Shown here: positions 1 to 7,418 of the stretch, piece after piece
Position numbering within the stretch: position 1 is the first letter of the stretch
How the letters are laid out: the number at the start of each line of letters is the position of its first letter
Source of the DNA: Silvanigrellaceae bacterium
Lineage (GTDB): Bacteria; Bdellovibrionota; Oligoflexia; Silvanigrellales; Silvanigrellaceae
DNA length: 8,780 nucleotides
NCBI GenBank assembly: GCA_947475135.1
Contig: CANJMU010000018.1
Coordinates: forward strand, 1 to 8,780
Direction: 5' to 3'
The notes under the pieces: generated by a model
Told to the model about the DNA's origin: nothing
Database searches by the model: none
The model's input: the letters and a program-made list of their open reading frames with translations, nothing else
Translations under genes and position numbers: made by a program

Positions 1-1
1 A

Positions 2-1645
2 AAAAAAAGTTTAAGCGAAAAAGCAGGTGCTATTGCGGATACCCCAGAAAAAAAAGAAGAATTATCGAAAATTGGTGCAGAAATTTCTGCTGAAAATGTG
101 CAAGAAGCTGCACAAAATAAACCTGTGACACCAGGAAAAGAAAATCGGATTATTGACAAATCCGGTGAGAAAAATCAGAACATCAGCAATATACTGAATG
201 GAGGTCAGCTCCCAGCAGGTCTGTTGGCTGCGGGTGCGGTCGGAGCAACAGTTGCGGCGACTTATGCAGGTGCTCAAATTGTAAAAGGGTTGCTTGATGA
301 TAAAAAAGCAGAGGATGAAAAAAAGAAACCACCCGCTGCAACAGGAAGTCCAGATCCCAGCCCGCCACAAACACCTGGACCATTAGACCCTGCGCCTGGT
401 GATAGTTCGATGGTGGCAGATGCTAAAAAATCGGCGAACGATCCCGATTTAAAAGCCATGGAAAAGGTTTGTCCTGACTGCACAAATCGAGCGAAATTTA
501 TGTTTGCGTCCATTTTAGGGGCGAACTCGCAACTGGCTTCTGTGACCCAGTTTGTCACTGGTGCTTCCAATGCCATTGATGCTGCAATTCTCGCATTGAA
601 TGTGGCCTTTCAAAATTTTATCAATGGTTTGACTCCGGACAAAATCTTAAATCTTGCACAAGGCGGATTGACTAAAGCAGGGGTTCCTCAAGGAGCCTCA
701 GGACAAGTCAGTCAATTTGCAGCGTATCTTGGTCCCAATGGGCCCACAGAAGCTTCCAATACAATGAATACAGTGATGCAATCTTGTTTGAGTGATGGCA
801 AAGGGCAACTTCCTGAAGACAAGCAAAAACAGGCCGAAGCGCTTTTGGCCCAGATGAATTCGCAAGGGCAAATGTCCGCAGAAATGCAAAATAGGCAAAG
901 CCAAATGACAGGGGAAATGCAAAATAGGCAAAGTCAGATGACTTCGGAAATACAAAATTCTGATGCCATGACGAAATTTCAAAATACGAGTAATCAAATA
1001 AGTCAACAACAAAGTAACATGCAAAATGCAGCCCAAAACCAAATTTATCAATTTCAAAGTTTTAAAGATCAGGGATTGAATCACCCTATGGTTCGCTCGC
1101 AAATTGAGCGTGTTTTTGGTCCAACGGCGGGAACTTCCTTGGATGTTATGAATAACCTTCATCAACAAATGAATGCCGGTGGTGGATTTTCTATGTTGTC
1201 CGATATTGCGAATGAGTATTGTCCTGGTTGCAAGCAAAAAGCCACAACATTGAAAGACTTTGTCACAAATCCGCAGACAGCAATTGTCGCACAACAGGTG
1301 ATCGCAATGACCGATCCTGCAACAGGGGCTGGAATTGTTCGAGCGAAACAAATTTATGAATTGAAGGCACAATCTGAAGAAGTCCCACCAAAAACATTGG
1401 AAGTCGCAAAACGGGAAGTGTCTCCTGAAGGAGCAATAAGAATGGATTCGGCTGAAGGATCGTCCGAGCGCCCTCCTTTTGAAGAACCAAGAGTTGTTTT
1501 CAAAAAAAGTGGACATCTTCCACCAAAAATGAGCATGCGGCAACCAGAGTTTTCCCCTGTGGAGCCTCCACCAATGGAGAAAAAATCTATTTCAACTTTG
1601 GAGGCTGCCATGATGTTTCTTTATTCTGGAAATGGACCAAACTGA
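2..1645 (+). CDS. Unrecognised membrane-anchored protein with two CPxC motifs and an 11-residue Gln/Met repeat (5' end outside window)
   Basis: I do not recognise the family. The frame is open from the first bases with no stop, and no ribosome site precedes the first in-frame GTG at 98, so the true start lies upstream and the gene is 5'-partial. Residues below are numbered from the GTG codon at 98. A Gly/Ala-rich hydrophobic stretch at about 38-66 could be a membrane helix. It is followed by a Lys/Glu patch and a Pro-rich linker (76-101). A CPDC motif lies at 125-128 and a CPGC motif at 375-378, each in a similar helix-like setting. Between them, about 244-322 is very rich in Gln, Asn and Met and contains the 11-residue repeat AEMQNRQSQMT, which suggests a coiled coil. 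The tail (425-500) is again Pro/Glu/Lys-rich. One membrane span plus long soluble regions suggests an envelope or surface role, which is inference. Existence of the gene is well supported; function is unknown. Confidence 0.85.
   Translation, partial: KKSLSEKAGAIADTPEKKEELSKIGAEISAENVQEAAQNKPVTPGKENRIIDKSGEKNQNISNILNGGQLPAGLLAAGAVGATVAATYAGAQIVKGLLDDKKAEDEKKKPPAATGSPDPSPPQTPGPLDPAPGDSSMVADAKKSANDPDLKAMEKVCPDCTNRAKFMFASILGANSQLASVTQFVTGASNAIDAAILALNVAFQNFINGLTPDKILNLAQGGLTKAGVPQGASGQVSQFAAYLGPNGPTEASNTMNTVMQSCLSDGKGQLPEDKQKQAEALLAQMNSQGQMSAEMQNRQSQMTGEMQNRQSQMTSEIQNSDAMTKFQNTSNQISQQQSNMQNAAQNQIYQFQSFKDQGLNHPMVRSQIERVFGPTAGTSLDVMNNLHQQMNAGGGFSMLSDIANEYCPGCKQKATTLKDFVTNPQTAIVAQQVIAMTDPATGAGIVRAKQIYELKAQSEEVPPKTLEVAKREVSPEGAIRMDSAEGSSERPPFEEPRVVFKKSGHLPPKMSMRQPEFSPVEPPPMEKKSISTLEAAMMFLYSGNGPN
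878..973 (+). repeat. 33-bp in-frame tandem repeat (two good copies plus a degraded third)
   Basis: Unit 1 (878-910) and unit 2 (911-943) share an identical 20-base core, at 881-900 and 914-933. A third, diverged unit starts at 944 (ggaaatacaaaatt). Each unit encodes 11 residues of the form xEMQNRQSQMT. The preceding AQMNSQGQMS looks like an older, worn copy. A period of 33 bp keeps the frame, and 11 residues is a hendecad, a period used by some coiled coils. Near-identity of the two central copies points to recent duplication. Confidence 0.85.
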
Positions 1646-4368
1646 TTTATCCTTTTAACTAAGAATCCCAAAAATTCAGGAAAATGAGTTTCTAAGTGAC
1701 AGAAAAATTTCAGATGATTGGCATCTTGAACATTGAAGTAAACAGGGTATAAGAGGGAATCTTTTTCAATGTTTTGCTCTAGAGCTACTTTTTCTAATGT
1801 GAAACATTGTCTGACCATTGCAAAACATTCTGGTACAACTTTTGTAAAATTAATCCATGCCCTTAGCATTTGTTTGGTTCGATGCTCTAATTCCACGCTA
1901 TACTCTGGGAAAAAGGTTCGTAAATTTAATTCTCCGTTTAATACAGCAAAAGGTGTTTGGGCAATATCTTCTAACGTTGAAGTTATTGTGTCAGGCAACC
2001 AAGAGTCATCATGATGATAGGACCCGCGGTTGCATAAAAGGAGGACCTCGACAAGCAGATCTGACAGTAAAAAAAGATTTTGTAAAATTGGAAAGAAAAA
2101 ATTTTGAGTGTGCTCCTGAAGGGGCATGCGATTTCTAGGGTTAACAAGAGACAAGACACAAGAATTGTGTGCATCAAAAATAGGGTTGCTTAAAAAAGTT
2201 AAAATCAAATGACAAATATCAGGAATAAACCCGCCTTGTTTTTTTGGATTTGTGCTTTTTTTAACAAGAAGCCTTTGCCAAAACCACAAAGGATAGTCGG
2301 ATTGAACTTTCACAGCACGATTTGTCATGCTCGGGGCGGATCCGGCTCTCTGGCGATAAGCTATTGGTGCACATTCTTCTAAAATAAAGACGAGATTTTT
2401 ACGATCACCCGCATCGACAGTTAAAACCTGTGATGGATTGTCACAAGAAGGTGATTTTGTGACATGAAAGAAATTTGGTTTCCATCCTGAAAATTGATTA
2501 GCCATAACTTCCACGTTATCTTTCTCATATTTTGGGACAAATGTGACTCCAAAAAATTCATCCCAAAATACTAATTCGGAAAGGTCATTGTAGCCTACTG
2601 GTTTTTGTTCGCGCTCGGATGTGGAATTTCGAAGTGGGCCAGGAATATTTGCCCCTGGTAAAGAAGTGATGGCCCAAGCGCCTTCCCTTCCATAAGTCCT
2701 TTGCATTGCAGCGGCTCCTTGGGCTTCTGTTCTTTCCATTGCTGGAAGTTGTGTTCCTTCGGGGTGATCGTGATCAGGTGTGTCTTCGTTGTTGGAATCA
2801 GGATTTATCATTTTGAGATTGAGCGATTTTTTTTGAGAATTCTGTTTTTCAGGAGTGTGACTTTTTTGGAATGTGAAAGATGTTGCGTTATTCAATTCTA
2901 TCTGAAATAAGGTTCCATTTTTTAAAATAGGAAATGTCGCAATAGATTTCTCTGAAGACTCTTCATTGAAATAAATCAATTGAATTTCACTCGAAGTAGA
3001 AGCCTGATTTTGATTTGAAAAATTATCTGTTGTTGGGACTATTTTGAATGTCCAAAACTCGGATTCATCTTTCGAAATATTTCCTTTCAAAAAATCCAAT
3101 AAATTTTTCCAATGGTTTTTTTCTGCAGCAGAAATTTTTTCTGAATTTAAATTTTCTTGAATTAAAAAATGAAAATCCATGGGGAATTCTTGAAATAAAA
3201 ATTCTTCGTTCGATTCCTTTTGATTTTTTTCTAAACCAAGAAAAAAGAAATCTCCATTTTCATGGCGCATCAGTATTGTTTCTTGACTGTTCAGTAAAAC
3301 AATTCCACTGGCTTGATAATTTTCGTAGGGGTAGGGTGCCGATGTTGCAAGCACTTTTGGCTCGAATGTTCCATCATCTAAGGTAACAAACTCAATGGCA
3401 GAAAATTTGGAATCGGTCCGTTTGATAAGGGCGATTGTTTTTTGTTGATTTGAATTTGTATCAGAAATTTGAAGCGGGCAGTAAAAAGTATCGATGTCAT
3501 TTCCAAAATAATCAACGTCACTTAATTTTGGAAATTGAAAGGACCAATTTTCATGAAGTTTCGAATTATGGGAAAGTTGTGAACACAAGACTGCGCGAAA
3601 AGAATTGTCGTTATTGGAAAACTCAATAGAGTAAAAACTTAAAGCATTTCCATAATCAGAAATTAAAAAAACATCTTGTTTACTTAAAAATAAAGGTTCG
3701 TGTATTTGAAACAAATATTGGGGGATGGACTCTAGTCCTTGCAAAGGATAGATGGAAAACTCTGCTGATGTATTGTTACTTTGTTGTTTATTTAGTGTAA
3801 TGATTTTATAAATTCTTTGTTCTAAATTTTCAACAAGACAAAGGACATCGCAAAAATCAGATATCGCATGGTCTTTGGGGTGATAAATATTTAAAATCGT
3901 TTCGCCAGAATGATAAATCGAATTTCCTTTTTCATCCCGTGTTGAAAAATCTAAAACACCACGATAGTGAAGCTGTGTTTCCTTGCCAACCAAGGTAAAT
4001 TCTAAAAAAGAGTAAGAAAGAATTCCTGTTTCGTATTTTGCAAATCCAATCAAAGTTTTTTTTGTGTTCTTTTCAGAATTTGCTAAGGGAACAAAAAAAA
4101 CTCCGTGATTTTCTGAGTAAGTAAACAGGGAATCGACAATTTGCCCAGGTGATAAAAGACATTCCTTCGTTATTTTTTCATTTTCTTCGAAGACAATAAA
4201 AAGACAATAATCTTTCATTTCAAAATAAATATTTTCGGAATTGGAATGATTTTGAATTCTGAAATTCTGAGGATTATTTTTGGTGGAAAAATTTGTTTCC
4301 GAGAATGCAGACAAACTAGAACTTATTGTCAATAGTGACGAGCTTTGCAAAAACGAACGGCGATTCAC
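1621..4368 (-). CDS. Large orphan exported protein with twin-arginine-type signal peptide
   Basis: I do not recognise this 915-residue protein. It starts with GTG at 4368, the only usable start between the upstream in-frame stop at 4446-4444 and the signal sequence. AGAGGA sits about eight bases before it. The N-terminus NRRSFLQ followed by a Ser/Leu-rich, weakly hydrophobic stretch (8-22) and AFS resembles a Tat signal with cleavage near residue 23. Residues 30-505 are rich in Ser, Asn, Glu and Phe, with many short alternating beta-like stretches such as FLISDYGNALSFYSIEF, so a beta-propeller or similar all-beta fold is possible but unproven. An acidic and His-rich linker (522-540) leads to a different C-terminal region (541-915) with eight Cys residues and a hydrophobic helix-like stretch near 756-779. 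The gene lies 41 bp after bolA and its 3' end overlaps the opposite gene by 25 bp. The function is unknown. Confidence 0.85.
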   Translation of the reverse strand: MNRRSFLQSSSLLTISSSLSAFSETNFSTKNNPQNFRIQNHSNSENIYFEMKDYCLFIVFEENEKITKECLLSPGQIVDSLFTYSENHGVFFVPLANSEKNTKKTLIGFAKYETGILSYSFLEFTLVGKETQLHYRGVLDFSTRDEKGNSIYHSGETILNIYHPKDHAISDFCDVLCLVENLEQRIYKIITLNKQQSNNTSAEFSIYPLQGLESIPQYLFQIHEPLFLSKQDVFLISDYGNALSFYSIEFSNNDNSFRAVLCSQLSHNSKLHENWSFQFPKLSDVDYFGNDIDTFYCPLQISDTNSNQQKTIALIKRTDSKFSAIEFVTLDDGTFEPKVLATSAPYPYENYQASGIVLLNSQETILMRHENGDFFFLGLEKNQKESNEEFLFQEFPMDFHFLIQENLNSEKISAAEKNHWKNLLDFLKGNISKDESEFWTFKIVPTTDNFSNQNQASTSSEIQLIYFNEESSEKSIATFPILKNGTLFQIELNNATSFTFQKSHTPEKQNSQKKSLNLKMINPDSNNEDTPDHDHPEGTQLPAMERTEAQGAAAMQRTYGREGAWAITSLPGANIPGPLRNSTSEREQKPVGYNDLSELVFWDEFFGVTFVPKYEKDNVEVMANQFSGWKPNFFHVTKSPSCDNPSQVLTVDAGDRKNLVFILEECAPIAYRQRAGSAPSMTNRAVKVQSDYPLWFWQRLLVKKSTNPKKQGGFIPDICHLILTFLSNPIFDAHNSCVLSLVNPRNRMPLQEHTQNFFFPILQNLFLLSDLLVEVLLLCNRGSYHHDDSWLPDTITSTLEDIAQTPFAVLNGELNLRTFFPEYSVELEHRTKQMLRAWINFTKVVPECFAMVRQCFTLEKVALEQNIEKDSLLYPVYFNVQDANHLKFFCHLETHFPEFLGFLVKRINQFGPFPE

Positions 4369-4409
4369 TTTGTGTTTCCTCTCTTCAGTTTTTTTCTCTT
4401 CTTCTTTTT

Positions 4410-4712
4410 TTATGCTTTGCTCCCATGACAGGTCGGCGAAGGCTCAAATTTATTTTTTTCCCACTCTTCCAATGTTTTGGTGTGCAAAGAAAATGCTTTG
4501 ATTTGAGCAAATTCTTCTTTAAGAATTTCCTGTATTTTTTGGTGTCTTTTTAAAAGTGGCATTCCATTAAATTCGTGTGATGCAATTTCAATGCGGAAAT
4601 GAGTCTGTGCACCTTTTGGACCATAGTGCATAAAGCTTTCATCCACAATATTTAAATATTCATAAGAGATGTTTTCAGCAATCTTTATTTTCATTTTTTC
4701 TTTTTTATCCAT
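4410..4712 (-). CDS. bolA: BolA family protein
   Basis: This small protein (100 residues; E. coli BolA is 105) follows the BolA pattern throughout: IVDESFMHYGPKGAQTHF (22-39), IASHEFNG (43-50), LLKRHQKIQEIL (53-64), SLHTKTLEEWE (75-85) and a tail PSPTCHG like the SPPCRG of E. coli. BolA proteins are cytoplasmic, have a class-II KH-like fold, and pair with monothiol glutaredoxins on a [2Fe-2S] cluster. They also affect cell shape and stress response. The near-invariant His of the family HAL motif is Lys72 here (IKAFS), while His29, His38, His57, His77 and Cys95 are present. The ATG at 4712 is used; a second ATG at 4694 would give MKIKIAENIS, closer to the start of E. coli BolA, and both have only A/G-rich leaders. 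It is probably co-transcribed with the Tat-type gene 41 bp downstream and is divergent from the kinase. Confidence 0.93.
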   Translation of the reverse strand: MDKKEKMKIKIAENISYEYLNIVDESFMHYGPKGAQTHFRIEIASHEFNGMPLLKRHQKIQEILKEEFAQIKAFSLHTKTLEEWEKNKFEPSPTCHGSKA

Positions 4713-4800
4713 CTTTTTTTCTTTCTTTTCTTAACTTGCTGAAAATCCACGAAAAGAATAATTTGAAATTTTAAAATTATTTCTAGCAAGGGATTAAGCA
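4713..4800. promoter_or_regulatory. Divergent spacer between bolA and the kinase, with mirrored promoter-like elements
   Basis: This 88-bp spacer must hold start signals for both directions. Toward the kinase, TTGCTG (4736-4741) with AATAAT (4757-4762) or TAATTT (4759-4764) is a possible -35/-10 pair, with spacers of 15 or 17 bp. On the other strand TTGCTA (4789-4784) could be a -35 for bolA. These boxes sit in an inverted repeat CTTGCT (4735-4740) and AGCAAG (4785-4790). A 12-bp perfect palindrome AATTTTAAAATT lies at 4767-4778. AAGGGA (4788-4793) is the kinase ribosome site, seven bases before its ATG. The A+T richness makes chance matches likely, so only the ribosome site is firm. Confidence 0.35.
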
Positions 4801-5829
4801 ATGTCTACATTTTTATCCTTAGAACAGCAACAGCACAAGATTGATGTCACTTTTATTGAAAATGCGTTGGTTGATATCCTTTTGAAAACTTCCGATGAAA
4901 AATTAAAACTTTTTGGAATGCAAAAAGGAATCATGCAGCTTGTCGATAAAGAAACACAACTCAATATTTTAAAAAAACTTTCTAATATTCCTGTTGAAAT
5001 AGAATTGGGCGGAAGCGCATCTAATGTGGCACGTGGAATTGCAATATTAGGGGGAAGTGCAAGTTACAGTAGTGTTATTGGTCATGATGAATATGGTGAA
5101 AAATTTTCGAAAAGATTGAAAGAATTAAATATTTTAAATCGTTTGCAGGTTGTGAACTCGGACGCAACGGGCACTTGTTTAGTTATTGTTACTTTAGACG
5201 GCGAGCGCACAATGAATACTCATCTAGGTGCATGTCGAAAATATCAAAAGGAATTTATTCCCTTTGATGATATTCGGGCTTCAAAAATATTTTTTTCTAC
5301 TGGATATATGTTAGATACACAAGAACAAATTGATTCTTTACATGCAGCAATGGATTTTGCATTGCTGAACAATGTGAAAATTGCCTTTGATGTTGCCGAT
5401 GCTTTTGTCATACAGCGACATGGCGTTCAAACAATTTTAGATTTATTTTCAAAAACTCATATTGTGTTTGCGAATAGCGCCGAAGCGGAAATGCTTTTTG
5501 GTTGTCACGGATTAAATGCTGCAAAAGAGCTTGCTAAATATGTGGAAATTGGAATGATTAAAGATGGTGCCAATGGATCGTTTCTTTGTTACCAAGAAAA
5601 AATTACGCACATTCCAACCAATAAAGTCACAGTTGTCGACACGACTGGGGCTGGTGACATGTATGCGGCTGGTTTTTTATATGGTTTGTGTAGGAATTAT
5701 TCATTAGAATTGAGTTGTCAGATCGGTTCGTTATTAGCTTCAGATACAGTCACTCATATGGGAGTGCGGCTTTCGGCGGGTATTGAAAATACGTGTCGAA
5801 GAATTAGGGCTTTTGATTGGAAAGAATAA
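4801..5829 (+). CDS. PfkB-family carbohydrate kinase, adenosine-kinase-like
   Basis: This protein transfers phosphate from ATP to a sugar or nucleoside hydroxyl group, most likely adenosine to AMP in purine salvage, in the cytoplasm. The 342-residue length fits the ribokinase/PfkB fold. The first signature is GGSASNVARGIAILGG (70-85), followed by SVIGHDEYGEKF. The nucleoside-kinase-like TMNTHLGAC stretch is at 137-145. The NxxE metal/phosphate motif is NSAE (225-228), and the second signature DTTGAGDMYAAGF (280-292) carries the catalytic base Asp286. The opening FIENALVD (18-25) has Glu20 where PfkB kinases usually have Gly before Asn. The LFGMQKGIMQLVD stretch (37-49) resembles bacterial proteins annotated as adenosine kinase, which is why I prefer that over ribokinase or fructokinase. 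Substrate is inference. The ATG is supported by AAGGGA seven bases upstream. It diverges from bolA and converges on the amidohydrolase. Confidence 0.9.
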   Translation: MSTFLSLEQQQHKIDVTFIENALVDILLKTSDEKLKLFGMQKGIMQLVDKETQLNILKKLSNIPVEIELGGSASNVARGIAILGGSASYSSVIGHDEYGEKFSKRLKELNILNRLQVVNSDATGTCLVIVTLDGERTMNTHLGACRKYQKEFIPFDDIRASKIFFSTGYMLDTQEQIDSLHAAMDFALLNNVKIAFDVADAFVIQRHGVQTILDLFSKTHIVFANSAEAEMLFGCHGLNAAKELAKYVEIGMIKDGANGSFLCYQEKITHIPTNKVTVVDTTGAGDMYAAGFLYGLCRNYSLELSCQIGSLLASDTVTHMGVRLSAGIENTCRRIRAFDWKE

Positions 5830-5887
5830 CAAAATTAAATAGGTTTTCATGTTTCTTTTTCTTTTTTTTTTTTTGATGAGAACTTAG
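5830..5887. other. Convergent spacer with a 13-T run, possible weak terminator
   Basis: The spacer between the convergent kinase and amidohydrolase genes contains a pyrimidine-rich stretch that ends in 13 consecutive T (5862-5874). This would give a U-tract to the kinase transcript. Only a weak AAAA/TTTT pairing precedes it, so a classical intrinsic terminator is not supported. Its place between two gene ends makes a termination role reasonable. Confidence 0.3.
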
Positions 5888-7183
5888 TCATTCTTTGACT
5901 ACTTTTCCATCCTTCATTACCAAAATCACATTTTCTAAAGTGCGAATATTCATCAAAGGATTTTCTTCCACGCCAATCAGATCTCCATAATAACCAATTT
6001 TAATTTGTCCACGATCGCGCATGTTCAGCAAGTCTGCCGCATTGAGAGTTGCTGCCCGTATGGCATTGAGTGGTGTCATTCCGTGTCTGACAAGAGCCGC
6101 AAATTCTTTGGCATTTTCTCCGTGTGGGTAAACTCCAGAATCGGTTCCAAATGCAATTTTCACGTTGGCTTGAATTGCTTTTTCTAAATTGCGTTTTGCA
6201 AGGGGAAGAATATATTCCGCTTTTTTTCGAACGACTGGGGTCAAGTTTTTTAAATTTAAAGAATCGGCAACATAGGTTGTTGGGACTAAATAAGTACCAT
6301 ATTTTTTCATCAAACGAATGCTTTCATCATTTAAAAGAGAACCGTGTTCAATGGAACGTACGCCTGCTTTAATTGCAGAAGTTCCATGAGCGTGAGCTGC
6401 AACTGGAATGCCATGACGGCTTGCTTCAGCAACAATAGCCTTTAATTCTTCGTCAGAATATTGTTGATCTCCAGCACCTTCTTCATTCGAAAGAACACCC
6501 GATGACGCCGCAATTTTAATGACTTTAGCTCCATATTTAATTTGATAACGTACGGCTTTAATCACTTCATCCACGCCATCGGCCACACCAATGCGATAGT
6601 TTACAGGCAAAACATTTGGTGCATAGCCTGCATTCATATCAGGGTCTAAATGTCCGCCAGTAATGCTTAAAGGATGACCGCAAGGCACGATATGAGGTGC
6701 AACAATCCATCCATTTTCACTTGCCTTAGATAAGGCCACATCAACAAAATTTTCACCATTATTCTGACCTAAATTTCGGACTGTTGTGAAGCCTGCCATT
6801 AATAACGTTTTTGCATTTTTGGCTCCGCGCAGCGTGATCATGGCGTCGTCTTCTTGGATAAAAACTAATGCAATTTCAGGAGTGATATCATTTGGCAGAT
6901 GAACATGTGAATCCATGAGTCCTGGTAAAATAGTTAATGTCGGTTTTTGGATAAGTGTCACCTTATCTGGAATTTGTGAGGGGTTAATCGATTTTATAAT
7001 GCCATCGACGATTAAAATATTTGCGGGTGCAATCAGCTTTCCCGTTTCGACATCTAAATATTGTTTGGCTTCTAAGTAAACAGATTCTGAAAATACTGTT
7101 TTATTCAATAAAATGAGAAAGAATATTGAAAATAGTTTTATTGGGCCCATCATTTTTTTAAAATATTGATGTGTTTTACTCAT
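5888..7183 (-). CDS. Exported metal-dependent amidohydrolase, Xaa-Pro dipeptidase-like
   Basis: This 431-residue protein belongs to the amidohydrolase superfamily (TIM barrel, binuclear metal). It is closest in style to the prolidase/carboxypeptidase group that cleaves Xaa-Pro or Xaa-Lys/Arg dipeptides. Metal ligands are visible in order: HVH (His93, His95), a probable carboxylated Lys223 in VIKIAASSG, His264 in AAHAHG, His280 in SIEHGS and Asp348 in FGTDSG. LPGLMDSHVHL (86-96) and the tail GYYGDLIGVEENPL (398-411) are typical of the family. A basic start followed by a hydrophobic core (about 17-32) ending in VFS forms a Sec-type signal peptide, so the enzyme should act in the periplasm or outside. 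The ATG at 7183 is supported by ACGGAG about eight bases upstream; the Met pair at 11-12 lacks a ribosome site. Family is certain. The substrate could be a dipeptide or another amide or ester. Confidence 0.92.
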   Translation of the reverse strand: MSKTHQYFKKMMGPIKLFSIFFLILLNKTVFSESVYLEAKQYLDVETGKLIAPANILIVDGIIKSINPSQIPDKVTLIQKPTLTILPGLMDSHVHLPNDITPEIALVFIQEDDAMITLRGAKNAKTLLMAGFTTVRNLGQNNGENFVDVALSKASENGWIVAPHIVPCGHPLSITGGHLDPDMNAGYAPNVLPVNYRIGVADGVDEVIKAVRYQIKYGAKVIKIAASSGVLSNEEGAGDQQYSDEELKAIVAEASRHGIPVAAHAHGTSAIKAGVRSIEHGSLLNDESIRLMKKYGTYLVPTTYVADSLNLKNLTPVVRKKAEYILPLAKRNLEKAIQANVKIAFGTDSGVYPHGENAKEFAALVRHGMTPLNAIRAATLNAADLLNMRDRGQIKIGYYGDLIGVEENPLMNIRTLENVILVMKDGKVVKE

Positions 7184-7418
7184 TTTTTTGCTCCGTCATT
7201 CCATAAAATTTTCTAAAAATGAAATTTCAGACTACATGAAGCAAAATGAAATCGAAAATAGAATGCTAAATTCAGAAATATTTTCCCCTCTTCATAGAAA
7301 TTAGGATGCAATTTTTGTTACCTTATACAATAGATTTTCTGTAGTAGAATTCATTGATTCCATTGTTACTTTTTTTCTTTGAATCGATTGTTACTTTAAG
7401 TTTTTTTGAGACCGAAAT
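7184..7418. promoter_or_regulatory. Divergent spacer upstream of the amidohydrolase and the 305-residue gene
   Basis: This 235-bp A+T-rich region must hold promoters for both directions. TAGAAT (7345-7350) preceded by TG is a possible extended -10 for the plus-strand gene, without a good -35. TTGTTACCTTAT (7315-7326) recurs exactly at 8419-8430. A related TTGTTACTTT occurs twice, at 7363 and 7388, inside a rough 25-bp direct repeat (ATTCCATTGTTAC and ATCGATTGTTAC). A 22-codon frame at 7236-7304 has no ribosome site and is not called. No riboswitch or RNA gene was recognised. Confidence 0.3.

Noticed and set aside
98..100. GTG as the start of the first gene
   Set aside because: No ribosome site precedes it and the frame stays open to the window edge, so it is an internal Val codon.
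698..1543. Long open frame of 281 codons on the minus strand
   Set aside because: It lies wholly inside the plus-strand CPxC protein, has a His/Cys/Arg/Phe-rich composition typical of a complementary shadow, and has no ribosome site.
1769..2138. Plus-strand frames of 81 and 93 codons
   Set aside because: Both lie antisense to the C-terminal part of the 915-residue gene and show no family motif or ribosome site.
3048..3386. 112-codon plus-strand frame
   Set aside because: It is antisense to the large Tat-type gene, Phe/Leu/Asn-rich from complementing A+T-rich codons, with no supporting start signal or domain.
5862..5874. 13-T run as a phase-variation switch
   Set aside because: It lies between two convergent gene ends, away from any start or promoter, so length change would not switch a gene; a termination role is more plausible.
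7236..7304. Small frame of 22 codons in the divergent spacer
   Set aside because: There is no Shine-Dalgarno sequence and no recognisable leader-peptide or toxin character.
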